In this document: positions 1 through 5,335 of the stretch, in pieces
Position numbering within the stretch: position 1 is the stretch's first letter
Layout: each line of letters starts with the position of its first letter
Made by a program: the position numbers and the translations under genes
Assembly (NCBI GenBank): GCA_025966215.1
Contig: JAOPVM010000116.1
Span: 1-6,437 of the forward strand
Direction of reading: 5' to 3'
DNA length: 6,437 bases
DNA from: Klenkia sp.
Lineage (GTDB): Bacteria; Actinomycetota; Actinomycetes; Mycobacteriales; Geodermatophilaceae
The notes under the pieces: model-generated
What the model was told of the DNA's origin: nothing
What the model saw: the letters and a program-made list of their open reading frames with translations, nothing else
Databases searched by the model: none

Positions 1-864
1 GTTCATGTCCTCCATCTTGGGGGCGGGCTTGATCGAGATGCCGCCGCTGTCGAAGGTGATCCCCTTGCCGACCAGGGCCACCGATCGGCTGGCCCGGCGA
101 CCCTTGTAGGTCAGTCGCAGCAGGCGCGGTCCCCGGGTCGACCCGCCGCCGACGGCGAGGATGCCGCCGTAGCCGCCGGCGGTCAGCGCGGCCTCGTCGA
201 GGACCTCGACCGACAGGCCGGCCTTCTTGCCCGCAGCGGCACCGCGGGCGGCCAGCTCGGCCGGGTAGAGGTCGTTCGGCGGGGTGTTGACCAGGTCGCG
301 GGTCAGCGCGACGGCGTCGGCGACGGCGCGGACCCGGGCCAGCGCGGCCTTGGCAGCACCGGCGTCGGGGACCACGAGCTCCACCGAGGTCGGCGGGGTC
401 GGCCGGTCGGCGGGCAGGTTCTGGTAGGTCGTGAACTCGTAGGCGCCCAGCAGGGCGCCCTCGCCGACAGCGTGCAACCGCTCGGCGTCCGGGGGGCCGC
501 CGACCGCGGCCAGCAGGCTGACCACCGAGGCGCGGCCGACCAGCGCTCGGCTGGCCGCACCCGAGGCGCGGCGGACGGCCTCGGCGGGGTAGCCGCCGTC
601 GGCCTGGGGGGCGCCGAGACCGGCGACCGCGACGACCGGGAACGGTCCCTGGCCGAAGGTGGGCAGCCGGGTGACCTCGTCCTCACCGCCCCGTGCGCCG
701 AGGTCGGCGAGGGCGGCGAGCAGCTTGCCGCCCAGCAGCCGGTCGACGGCGTCGGCACCAGGGGTGGTCAGCAGCCCGTCGGGGCCCTTGCCGACCCCCA
801 CGACGACGGCGTCGGCGGAGAGCTTCTCGAGGGGGCGGTCGGTGGCGGAGATCGTCGGCGGCAC
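1..864 (-). CDS. pepA: Leucyl aminopeptidase (M17 family), N-terminal 288 codons, truncated by window edge
   Basis: Cytosolic metalloexopeptidase that removes N-terminal residues, leucine preferred, from peptides. In this family it forms a hexamer with two metal ions per active site. The visible part covers the N-terminal regulatory domain (about residues 1-165) and the start of the catalytic domain. The family signature [12 protein letters not shown] is at residues 188-199 and [16 protein letters not shown] at 265-280. Within it, K267 and D272 align with the E. coli metal ligands K270 and D275, and K279 with catalytic K282. The remaining ligands lie beyond the left edge, where about 200 more residues would be expected. 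The start is GTG at 864-862: an in-frame TAA lies four codons upstream, no Shine-Dalgarno is visible, and a TANNNT box sits 6 bases before it, which fits leaderless translation. It is divergent from gcvT. M. tuberculosis calls its orthologue pepB. The family call is firm; the exact start is likely. Confidence 0.95.
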   Translation of the reverse strand, partial: MPPTISATDRPLEKLSADAVVVGVGKGPDGLLTTPGADAVDRLLGGKLLAALADLGARGGEDEVTRLPTFGQGPFPVVAVAGLGAPQADGGYPAEAVRRASGAASRALVGRASVVSLLAAVGGPPDAERLHAVGEGALLGAYEFTTYQNLPADRPTPPTSVELVVPDAGAAKAALARVRAVADAVALTRDLVNTPPNDLYPAELAARGAAAGKKAGLSVEVLDEAALTAGGYGGILAVGGGSTRGPRLLRLTYKGRRASRSVALVGKGITFDSGGISIKPAPKMEDMN

Positions 865-870
865 CAGGGC

Positions 871-876
871 AGCTTA
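871..876 (-). promoter_or_regulatory. Predicted -10 box of leaderless pepA promoter
   Basis: Reading leftward, TAAGCT (876 to 871) fits the TANNNT consensus. It is followed by exactly 6 bases (GCCCTG) and then the GTG start, so a transcript starting at the usual distance would begin with the start codon itself. No recognisable -35 is visible, which is common for actinobacterial promoters. Inferred from position and consensus only. Confidence 0.6.
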
Positions 877-882
877 CGAGGA

Positions 883-890
883 CACCGGTG
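883..890. promoter_or_regulatory. Perfect 8-bp palindrome CACCGGTG in the pepA-gcvT divergent gap
   Basis: CACCGGTG is self-complementary and lies about 17 bp upstream of the gcvT -10 box, over its expected -35 position. It is about 7 bp upstream of the pepA -10 box. It could be a shared operator, but short GC-rich palindromes are common by chance at this composition, so the call is tentative. Confidence 0.2.
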
Positions 891-907
891 CCTCCCGCCC
901 CCGGCGA

Positions 908-913
908 TACGGT
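908..913 (+). promoter_or_regulatory. Predicted -10 box of leaderless gcvT promoter
   Basis: TACGGT fits TANNNT and is separated from the gcvT ATG by exactly 6 bases (CAGGGC), placing the predicted transcription start on the A of ATG. There is no Shine-Dalgarno at a useful distance, in line with a leaderless message. The promoter is back-to-back with that of pepA inside a 55-bp gap. Confidence 0.65.
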
Positions 914-919
914 CAGGGC

Positions 920-2038
920 ATGAGCCCCCTCACGTCCCCGCTGCACGACCGGCACCTGGCTGCCGGCGCGAAGCTCGCCGACTTCGGGGGCTGGTCGATG
1001 CCGATCGAGTACGCCGGCGGCGGGGTGATCAGCGAGCACACCGCGGTGCGCGAGGGCGTGGGTCTGTTCGACGTCTCGCACCTGGGCACCGGCACGGTCC
1101 GCGGACCGGGGGCCGCGGCGTTCGTCGACTCCTGCCTGACCAACGACCTGGGCCGGATCGGCCCCGGCCAGGCGCAGTACACCCTCTGCTGCCGCCCGGA
1201 CGGAGAGGAGCACGCCGGCGGCGTCGTCGACGACCTGATCGTCTACCTGCACGGCCCGGACGACGTCCTGCTGGTGCCCAACGCGGCCAACGCCGCCGAG
1301 GTGCTGGCCCGACTGGCCGCCGCGGCGCCCGCCGGGGTGACCGTCACCGACCGGCACACCGAGGTCGCCGTCCTCGCCCTGCAGGGCCCGCGCTCGGGCG
1401 AGGTGCTGGCCGCCGTCGGGCTGCCGGGGGAGCTGGACTACATGGCCTTCGCCGGCACCCCGGGCCGGAACGGCGCCGAGGTCACCGTCTGCCGGACCGG
1501 CTACACCGGTGAGCACGGCTACGAGCTGCTGGTGGCCGCCGAGCAGGCGGGCGCGCTGTGGGACGCGCTGCTCGTCGCCGGGGAGCCGGAGCAGATCCGG
1601 CCCTGCGGCCTGGGCTCCCGCGACACGCTGCGCACCGAGATGGGCTACCCGCTGCACGGTCACGAGCTGTCGGTCGACATCTCCCCGGTGCAGGCGCGGG
1701 CCGGCTGGGCCGTCGGTTGGAAGAAGGAGGCGTTCTGGGGCCGCGAGGCGTTGACCGCCGAGCGGGCCGCCGGCGCCGTGCGGCAACTGTGGGGACTGCA
1801 GGCCCCGGGGCGCGGCATCCCGCGGCCGGGCATGGCGGTCCTGGACGCCGAGGGCGCCCGGGTCGGGGAGGTCACCAGTGGCACGTTCTCCCCGACCCTG
1901 CGCGCCGGCATCGCCCTCGCTCTCCTCGACACGGCGGCCGAGCCGGCCCCGGGCCTCCCGCTGGCGGTGGACGTCCGGGGGCGGACGTCCCCGGTCGAGG
2001 TGGTCAAGCCCCCGTTCGTGCCCTCGCGCGTGCGGTAG
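920..2038 (+). CDS. gcvT: Glycine cleavage system aminomethyltransferase (T protein)
   Basis: 372 residues, normal for T proteins. It transfers the methylene carbon from the aminomethyl-lipoyl arm of GcvH to tetrahydrofolate, releasing ammonia and giving 5,10-methylene-THF. Visible family landmarks are FGGWSMP at residues 22-28, GLFDVSHLG at 48-56 and [16 protein letters not shown] at 74-89. The [10 protein letters not shown] motif at 100-109 holds the folate-site aspartate D104. Further landmarks are [11 protein letters not shown] at 192-202 and [20 protein letters not shown] at 231-250. A few extra residues (EEHA, about 96-99) sit just before the GGVVDD motif compared with the T proteins I remember. 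The ATG at 920 is chosen because homology begins there and a TANNNT box lies 6 bases upstream. gcvH and gcvP are not in the window. The stop TAG directly abuts the stop of the convergent YihY gene. Confidence 0.96.
   Translation: MSPLTSPLHDRHLAAGAKLADFGGWSMPIEYAGGGVISEHTAVREGVGLFDVSHLGTGTVRGPGAAAFVDSCLTNDLGRIGPGQAQYTLCCRPDGEEHAGGVVDDLIVYLHGPDDVLLVPNAANAAEVLARLAAAAPAGVTVTDRHTEVAVLALQGPRSGEVLAAVGLPGELDYMAFAGTPGRNGAEVTVCRTGYTGEHGYELLVAAEQAGALWDALLVAGEPEQIRPCGLGSRDTLRTEMGYPLHGHELSVDISPVQARAGWAVGWKKEAFWGREALTAERAAGAVRQLWGLQAPGRGIPRPGMAVLDAEGARVGEVTSGTFSPTLRAGIALALLDTAAEPAPGLPLAVDVRGRTSPVEVVKPPFVPSRVR
1969..1990. terminator. 8-bp-stem GC hairpin in the gcvT 3' end, possible terminator for the convergent YihY gene
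   Basis: The palindrome GGACGTCC occurs at 1969-1976 and again at 1983-1990, so the two copies can pair as an 8-bp stem around GGGGGC. For leftward transcripts it lies about 50 nt past the YihY stop codon. It has no U-tract, and it also encodes gcvT residues about 351-357, so it may be coincidental. Confidence 0.3.
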
Positions 2039-2057
2039 TCAGGCGCTCTGCGCCGAC
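2038..2057 (+). terminator. Terminator-like hairpin at the gcvT stop codon
   Basis: Starting at the last base of the gcvT stop, GTC (2038-2040) pairs with GAC (2055-2057). After a bulged A, GGCGC (2042-2046) pairs with GCGCC (2050-2054) around a TCT loop. The result is an 8-bp GC-rich stem with one bulge and no U-tract. It overlaps the last codons of the convergent YihY gene. Position is the main argument. Confidence 0.35.
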
Positions 2058-3181
2058 GTCTTGGTGGGGACCGCCGGGTCGGGCAGCTCGTCGGCCACCG
2101 TGGCGCGGCGGTCACCCATCGGCAGTTCCTCGCCCTTGGTCGTGTCCTGCGCGGTCTGGTGCTCGGCCTCGGCGTTGATCTCGGCGCCGAGCAGCACCAG
2201 GAAGCAGGTCAGCTGCAGCCACAGCATCAGCACCACGACCCCGGCGATCGCCCCGTAGGTGGCCGAGTACGAGCCGAAGTTGCTGACGTAGAAGCTGAAC
2301 GCGATCGAGACGACCACCCAGGCCACGGTGACCACACCGGACCCGAGGCTGACCCAGCGGAACTTGGGGGCGTCCCGGTCGGGGGCCACGCGGTAGAGGA
2401 TGGACAACGCGCCGACCATCAGCCCGAGCAGCAGCACCCACCGCAGCACCTGGGCCAGGATGGTGCCGACGACGCCCAGCGGCAGCGCGTCCAGCACGAC
2501 CGGGGTGACCGCGACCAGGGTCAGCGTCAGCAGCACGAACACGATGGCGCCGAAGGTCAGCAGCAGGGCCAGGGCGCGCAGCTTGATCGCGTTGCGGGTC
2601 TCGACCTCGTCGTAGGCCAGGTTCACCGCGGTGATCAGGTTGTTGACCCCGCCCGACGCCGAGAACAGGGCGGCCAGGATGGAGATCACCAGGCTCACCG
2701 ACAGCGCTCCGGCGCCGGCCTCGGCGACCGAGCTCAGCTGGTCGTTGATGATCGTCAGGACTTCATCCGGCACCGTGCCCCGGAGGCCGTCCACCTGCTC
2801 CTGCACGGTCGCCGGGGAGGCCACCAGCCCGTAGAGCGAGATGGCGGCGATCAGCGTCGGGAAGATCGCCAGGAACCCGAAGAAGGCCACGCCGCCGCCG
2901 ATGATCGGCATGTTGTCGGCCTTGTTCTCCGCCCAGGCCCGCTTGAGGATCTGCACCCACCCCCGGGCCGGGATCTCGGTCGGCTTCTCGGCGTCCACGC
3001 CGGGCAGACGTGAGTCCTCCGTCGACGGCCCGGGTCGGGACGCTGCCGAGGCGCGGTCGGGCCGGGCGGGGGAGTCCTGGCCGGACTCCCGGGCGGCAGC
3101 GGCGGCCCGCCGGGCGGCCTTCTCCGCCACCCGCTCGCGGATGCGGTCCACGGCGCTGTCGGGCCGTCTGGTGTCGACCAT
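2039..3181 (-). CDS. YihY/BrkB family (UPF0761) inner-membrane protein
   Basis: 380 residues. The Ala/Arg/Glu-rich tail of about 75 residues looks disordered. About six membrane segments follow (roughly 98-118, 157-177, 203-226, 240-263, 280-300, 310-332), then a polar tail of about 45 residues. Family marks are NKADNMPIIGGGVAFFGFLA at 86-105, the FSASGGVNNLITAVNLAYD region at 173-191 and NFGSYSATYGAIAGVVVLML at 301-320, ending LGAEINAE. The family was once misnamed ribonuclease BN and is related to Bordetella BrkB; its biochemical role is unsettled, and transport or envelope functions have been proposed. The ATG at 3181 has AGGAG 10 bases upstream. It is the last gene after the Holin-X and DUF3618 genes, 64 bp downstream of the latter, and its stop abuts that of gcvT. 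The family call is strong; function is unknown. Confidence 0.93.
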   Translation of the reverse strand: MVDTRRPDSAVDRIRERVAEKAARRAAAAARESGQDSPARPDRASAASRPGPSTEDSRLPGVDAEKPTEIPARGWVQILKRAWAENKADNMPIIGGGVAFFGFLAIFPTLIAAISLYGLVASPATVQEQVDGLRGTVPDEVLTIINDQLSSVAEAGAGALSVSLVISILAALFSASGGVNNLITAVNLAYDEVETRNAIKLRALALLLTFGAIVFVLLTLTLVAVTPVVLDALPLGVVGTILAQVLRWVLLLGLMVGALSILYRVAPDRDAPKFRWVSLGSGVVTVAWVVVSIAFSFYVSNFGSYSATYGAIAGVVVLMLWLQLTCFLVLLGAEINAEAEHQTAQDTTKGEELPMGDRRATVADELPDPAVPTKTSAQSA

Positions 3182-3191
3182 GGCGAGGAAT

Positions 3192-3196
3192 CTCCT
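3192..3196 (-). promoter_or_regulatory. Ribosome binding site of the YihY gene
   Basis: On the minus strand AGGAG (3196 to 3192) precedes the ATG by 10 bases. The spacing is on the long side, but this is the only Shine-Dalgarno-like sequence in the 64-bp gap. It supports ATG 3181 as the start and independent ribosome loading within the operon. Confidence 0.6.
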
Positions 3197-3205
3197 GGGG
3201 AAGTC

Positions 3206-3241
3206 GGGGTGCGTGGGAGGGAGGTGCGTGGGTGGGTGGGG
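3206..3241 (+). repeat. G-rich tract with 10-bp direct repeat inside the operon gap
   Basis: The plus strand carries G-runs at 3206-3209, 3215-3217, 3219-3221, 3230-3232, 3234-3236 and 3238-3241. GGTGCGTGGG is repeated exactly at 3208-3217 and 3223-3232, a 15-bp period. The last three runs are separated by single T bases, a pattern favourable to G-quadruplex folding. The leftward genes' mRNA is C-rich here, so any quadruplex would form on the template DNA strand. Functional meaning is unproven. Confidence 0.5.
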
Positions 3242-3245
3242 TGGC

Positions 3246-3527
3246 TCAGCGCCGGGAGCGCCAGAGGACGATCCCGACGACCGCGGCCACCAGGGCGACC
3301 GCCACGCCGATGACCACCGGCGGGTTCTCCCGGTAGGTCTCCACGGCGGTGTCCCGGGCCTGGAAGGCGGACTCCTTGGCGCGGGAGGGCACGTCGAGCC
3401 GGTGGCTCAACTCCTCCACGGTCGCGGCGAGCTGCTCCCGGGTGGCCTCGATGTCGGCCTTGATCTCGTCGGGGTCGGTCGGGTCGAGTGCCGACCCGTC
3501 GTAGGGGGTGGCGGTGGGACCGGTCAT
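3246..3527 (-). CDS. DUF3618 family small membrane-anchored protein
   Basis: 93 residues. An N-terminal linker is followed by DPDEIKADIEATREQLAATV (residues 18-37), the amphipathic segment typical of DUF3618. A further helical stretch runs to about residue 66, then one C-terminal membrane span (about 71-89) ending in the basic tail WRSRR. The expected topology is a cytoplasmic helical domain tethered by a C-terminal anchor, but this is not shown experimentally here. The ATG at 3527 overlaps the stop of the upstream Holin-X gene as ATGA, and AAGGAG lies 11 bases upstream, so the two are almost certainly translationally coupled. DUF3618 proteins are often encoded next to Holin-X proteins in actinobacteria. 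Function is unknown, with an envelope or stress role as the usual guess. Confidence 0.88.
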   Translation of the reverse strand: MTGPTATPYDGSALDPTDPDEIKADIEATREQLAATVEELSHRLDVPSRAKESAFQARDTAVETYRENPPVVIGVAVALVAAVVGIVLWRSRR

Positions 3528-3964
3528 CGGGCTGCGCTCTCCTTCACGGTGGCGACATCGGTCTTGAGGCTCTCGATGGTGTCGGTGGGCAGCGGGGGAG
3601 CGGCCTGCGCGACGTCCTTCTTGCCGACCAGTGCGAGGACGGCGGCGATGACGAACAGGACGACGGCCACGGCGATCCCGGCCAGCCACCCGGGGATGAC
3701 GTTCGCCAGGCCGAGGATGCCGGCAGTGATCAGGGCGTTGAGACCGAGCAGGGCGAGCAGCCCGGCACCGCCGAAGAGCCCGACGCCGAGGCCGAGCCTC
3801 TTGGCCTTGCCCTTGACCTCGGCCTGGGCGAGCCGGACCTCGTCGCGGACGAGCCGGGTGACCAGCTCGGGCAGCTCGCCCACCAGCTGGCCGGTCGAGG
3901 CCTTCGCGGGGTCGAGCGGCACGTCGGCGCGGTGCGCGCCGTCGGCCACGGGGGACGTGCTCAT
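3524..3964 (-). CDS. Holin-X family (actinobacterial holin superfamily III, 'phage holin family') membrane protein
   Basis: 146 residues. A polar N-terminus leads into an amphipathic helix (about 25-55, including LPELVTRLVRDEVRLAQAEV at 31-50). Two hydrophobic spans follow (about 58-86 and 92-114), then a cytoplasmic tail whose PTDTIESLKTDVATVKE segment (126-142) matches the usual end of this family. Despite the name, no endolysin or phage gene is nearby, so lysis is unlikely to be its job; these proteins occur widely as chromosomal genes. The ATG at 3964 is preferred over an in-frame ATG at 4009 because GGGAG lies 5 bases before it and the extra 15 residues do not look like the family. It is first in the leftward set with DUF3618 (4-bp overlap) and YihY. 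No clear promoter was found in the 112-bp upstream gap. Confidence 0.87.
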   Translation of the reverse strand: MSTSPVADGAHRADVPLDPAKASTGQLVGELPELVTRLVRDEVRLAQAEVKGKAKRLGLGVGLFGGAGLLALLGLNALITAGILGLANVIPGWLAGIAVAVVLFVIAAVLALVGKKDVAQAAPPLPTDTIESLKTDVATVKESAAR

Positions 3965-3969
3965 GGGTA

Positions 3970-3974
3970 CTCCC
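3970..3974 (-). promoter_or_regulatory. Ribosome binding site deciding the Holin-X start
   Basis: On the minus strand GGGAG (3974 to 3970) is followed by TACCC and then ATG 3964, a 5-base spacing. No comparable site precedes the alternative in-frame ATG at 4009, so this site favours the shorter 146-residue protein. Confidence 0.65.
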
Positions 3975-4064
3975 GGGTGCGCGTGGGAACGGATCGAAGG
4001 CCTCCCCATGCCCCGGGGGCCAGGACCTGAACCACGGGACGCGCGCGGTGTGCTCCACGCGACC

Positions 4065-4070
4065 TAGGGT
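4065..4070 (+). promoter_or_regulatory. Predicted -10 box of leaderless promoter for the 74-residue protein
   Basis: TAGGGT fits TANNNT and lies exactly 6 bases (GCGCCC) before ATG 4077. The predicted transcription start coincides with the start codon, and no Shine-Dalgarno is present. The same geometry is seen at pepA and gcvT in this window, which strengthens the call. Confidence 0.6.
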
Positions 4071-4076
4071 GCGCCC

Positions 4077-4301
4077 ATGACCTCACCGTCGATCTGGACC
4101 TGGCGCCTGTTCGACCCGGCAGGGGAGACCCTCGACCCGGCCGACGTGGGGGTCCCGGTGCCCACCGAGGACGCGCAGGCCGAGGCGGAGTCCTGGCTGG
4201 GGGAGCACTGGCGGGAGCTGTTGGAGCGGGGGGTCGCCACCGCGACCCTGCTGAAGGACGACGAGGTGGTCTACGGCCCGATGGGTCTGGCCGCCAGCTG
4301 A
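4077..4301 (+). CDS. Small acidic hypothetical protein, 74 residues
   Basis: The protein is clearly acidic (about 15 Asp/Glu), has four tryptophans (W7, W9, W40, W45), and shows no signal peptide or membrane span, so it is probably cytosolic. A beta-like WTWRLFD start is followed by a Pro/Asp-rich linker. A helix around residues 32-51 (AQAEAESWLGEHWRELLERG) then leads to a final beta-like stretch ending VVYGPMGL. I recall similar short uncharacterised actinobacterial proteins with the same WTWR...AESWLGE.WREL...VVYGPM layout, but I cannot verify this here and know of no assigned function. Support for a real gene comes from a leaderless-type promoter 6 bases before the ATG, coding-like composition, and a strong terminator 2 bp after the stop. 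It is divergent from the Holin-X gene and convergent with the aldo/keto reductase. Confidence 0.8.
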   Translation: MTSPSIWTWRLFDPAGETLDPADVGVPVPTEDAQAEAESWLGEHWRELLERGVATATLLKDDEVVYGPMGLAAS

Positions 4302-4303
4302 GG

Positions 4304-4331
4304 GCGGGGGCGCCGGAGCCGGCGCCCCCGC
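4304..4331. terminator. Perfect 13-bp-stem bidirectional terminator between convergent genes
   Basis: GCGGGGGCGCCGG (4304-4316) is the exact reverse complement of CCGGCGCCCCCGC (4319-4331), separated by AG. The innermost pair probably opens to give a 12-bp stem with a 4-nt loop. It occupies nearly all of the 36-bp gap between the 74-residue protein's stop (4301) and the reductase's stop (4338), so it can serve both directions. It lacks a T-tract on either side, as is common in high-GC actinobacteria. Confidence 0.85.
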
Positions 4332-4337
4332 TGCCGG

Positions 4338-5321
4338 TCAGCCCCTGCTGGTCTTGGCCGGGTCGCGCTCGACGACGTCGCCGAGCGCCTCGTCGATCCG
4401 GGTCAACAGCTCGGCGGGGATCGTCACCCCGGCGGCCTTCACGTTGTCGTGCACCTGCTCGGGTCGGGTCGCCCCGATGATGGCCGCGGCCACGTTCCCG
4501 TTCTGCAGCACCCAGGCCAGCGCGAGCTGGGCCATCGACAGGTCGAGCTCCTCGGCGATCGGGCGCAGCCGCTGCACCCTGGTGAGCACGTCGTCGGTCA
4601 GGTACTGCTGCATCGACCCGCCGGCGGTGGGGTGACCGCCGCGGCTGTCGGTCGGGGGGGCCTGGCCGGGCTGGTACTTGCCGGTGAGCACCCCCTGGGC
4701 CAGCGGGGACCAGACGATCTGGGACAGCCCCTCCTGCTCCGACGTCGGCACGACCTCGCTCTCGATGACCCGCCACAGCATCGAGTACTGCGGCTGGTTG
4801 CTGATCAGCTGGATGCCGAGCTCACGGGCCAGCGCGGCCCCGGCCGCGATCTCCTCCGCCCGCCACTCCGAGACGCCGACGTAGAGCACCTTGCCGGCCC
4901 GGACGAGGTCGGCGAAGGCGGTCATCGTCTCCTCCAGCGGCACCGTGGAGTCGTACCGGTGGGCCTGGTAGAGGTCGATGTGGTCGGTCTGCAGCCGTTC
5001 GAGGGAGGCGTGGCAGCTCTCGATGACGTGCTTGCGGGAGAGCCCGCGGTCGTTGGCCCCCGGCCCGGTGGGCCAGTAGACCTTGGTGAAGACCTCCAGG
5101 CCCTCCCGGCGCTGCCCCTTCAGCGCGCGACCGAGCACGGACTCGGCCTTGGTGCCGGCGTAGACGTCGGCGGTGTCGAAGGTGGTGATCCCGGCGTCGA
5201 GGGCGGCGTGCACGCAGGCGTGCGCCGCGTCCTCCTCGACCTGGCTGCCGTGGGTGAGCCAGTTGCCGTACGCGAGTTCGGTGATGTTCAGGCCGGATCG
5301 GCCCAGGCGACGTGTGTCCAC
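4338..5321 (-). CDS. Aldo/keto reductase, Kv-beta-like (AKR6-type) subgroup
   Basis: 327-residue TIM-barrel NADPH-dependent oxidoreductase, expected in the cytosol and acting on aldehydes or ketones; the natural substrate cannot be read from sequence. The catalytic tetrad is visible: D49 and Y54 in FDTADVY (48-54), K80 in FTK (78-80) and H121 in YQAHRYD (118-124). GVSEW (149-153), SNQPQYSML (174-182), SPLAQGVLTGKY (205-216) and the cofactor-site stretch IIGATRPEQVHDN (281-293) are typical of the Kv-beta-like branch, as is the start MDTRRLGRSGL. The start is GTG at 5321, where homology begins and just 11 bp after the DUF3043 stop, with no good Shine-Dalgarno. It may be co-transcribed with DUF3043 or expressed from a TANNNT box overlapping that stop. 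It ends at the shared 4304-4331 terminator. Confidence 0.93.
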   Translation of the reverse strand: MDTRRLGRSGLNITELAYGNWLTHGSQVEEDAAHACVHAALDAGITTFDTADVYAGTKAESVLGRALKGQRREGLEVFTKVYWPTGPGANDRGLSRKHVIESCHASLERLQTDHIDLYQAHRYDSTVPLEETMTAFADLVRAGKVLYVGVSEWRAEEIAAGAALARELGIQLISNQPQYSMLWRVIESEVVPTSEQEGLSQIVWSPLAQGVLTGKYQPGQAPPTDSRGGHPTAGGSMQQYLTDDVLTRVQRLRPIAEELDLSMAQLALAWVLQNGNVAAAIIGATRPEQVHDNVKAAGVTIPAELLTRIDEALGDVVERDPAKTSRG

Positions 5322-5329
5322 GTCAGCCG

Positions 5330-5335
5330 ACGTTA
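5330..5335 (-). promoter_or_regulatory. Possible -10 box for the aldo/keto reductase, overlapping the DUF3043 stop codon
   Basis: TAACGT (5335 to 5330, minus strand) fits TANNNT and contains the TAA stop of DUF3043. It lies 8 bases before the GTG start, so a transcript would have a leader of about 0-2 nt. The spacing is looser than at the other leaderless candidates here, and the TA comes from the stop codon, so chance is plausible. Confidence 0.35.

Noticed and set aside
865..919. Glycine riboswitch in front of gcvT
   Set aside because: The gap is only 55 bp and the predicted transcript starts at the ATG, leaving no leader for an aptamer.
472..1786. Long open frames overlapping pepA and gcvT on both strands
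   Set aside because: They are Arg/Gly/Pro-rich translations typical of alternative frames in very GC-rich DNA. The frames with clear M17 and T-protein homology explain the region.
2159..3013. 284-codon open frame on the plus strand across the YihY gene
   Set aside because: Its His/Gln/Asp/Gly-rich low-complexity composition is that of an antisense shadow, with no family resemblance. The YihY frame on the minus strand is unmistakable.
3246..3964. Prophage remnant, suggested by the 'phage holin' family name
   Set aside because: No endolysin, integrase, structural or attachment-site sequences are visible. Holin-X proteins with DUF3618 are ordinary actinobacterial chromosomal genes.
3965..4009. 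Upstream ATG at 4009 as the Holin-X start
   Set aside because: It would add 15 residues unlike the family and has no ribosome binding site. ATG 3964 has GGGAG at 5 bases.
2841..4067. 408-codon plus-strand open frame spanning YihY, DUF3618 and Holin-X
   Set aside because: It crosses three real minus-strand genes and their gaps, with low-complexity composition and no recognisable domain.
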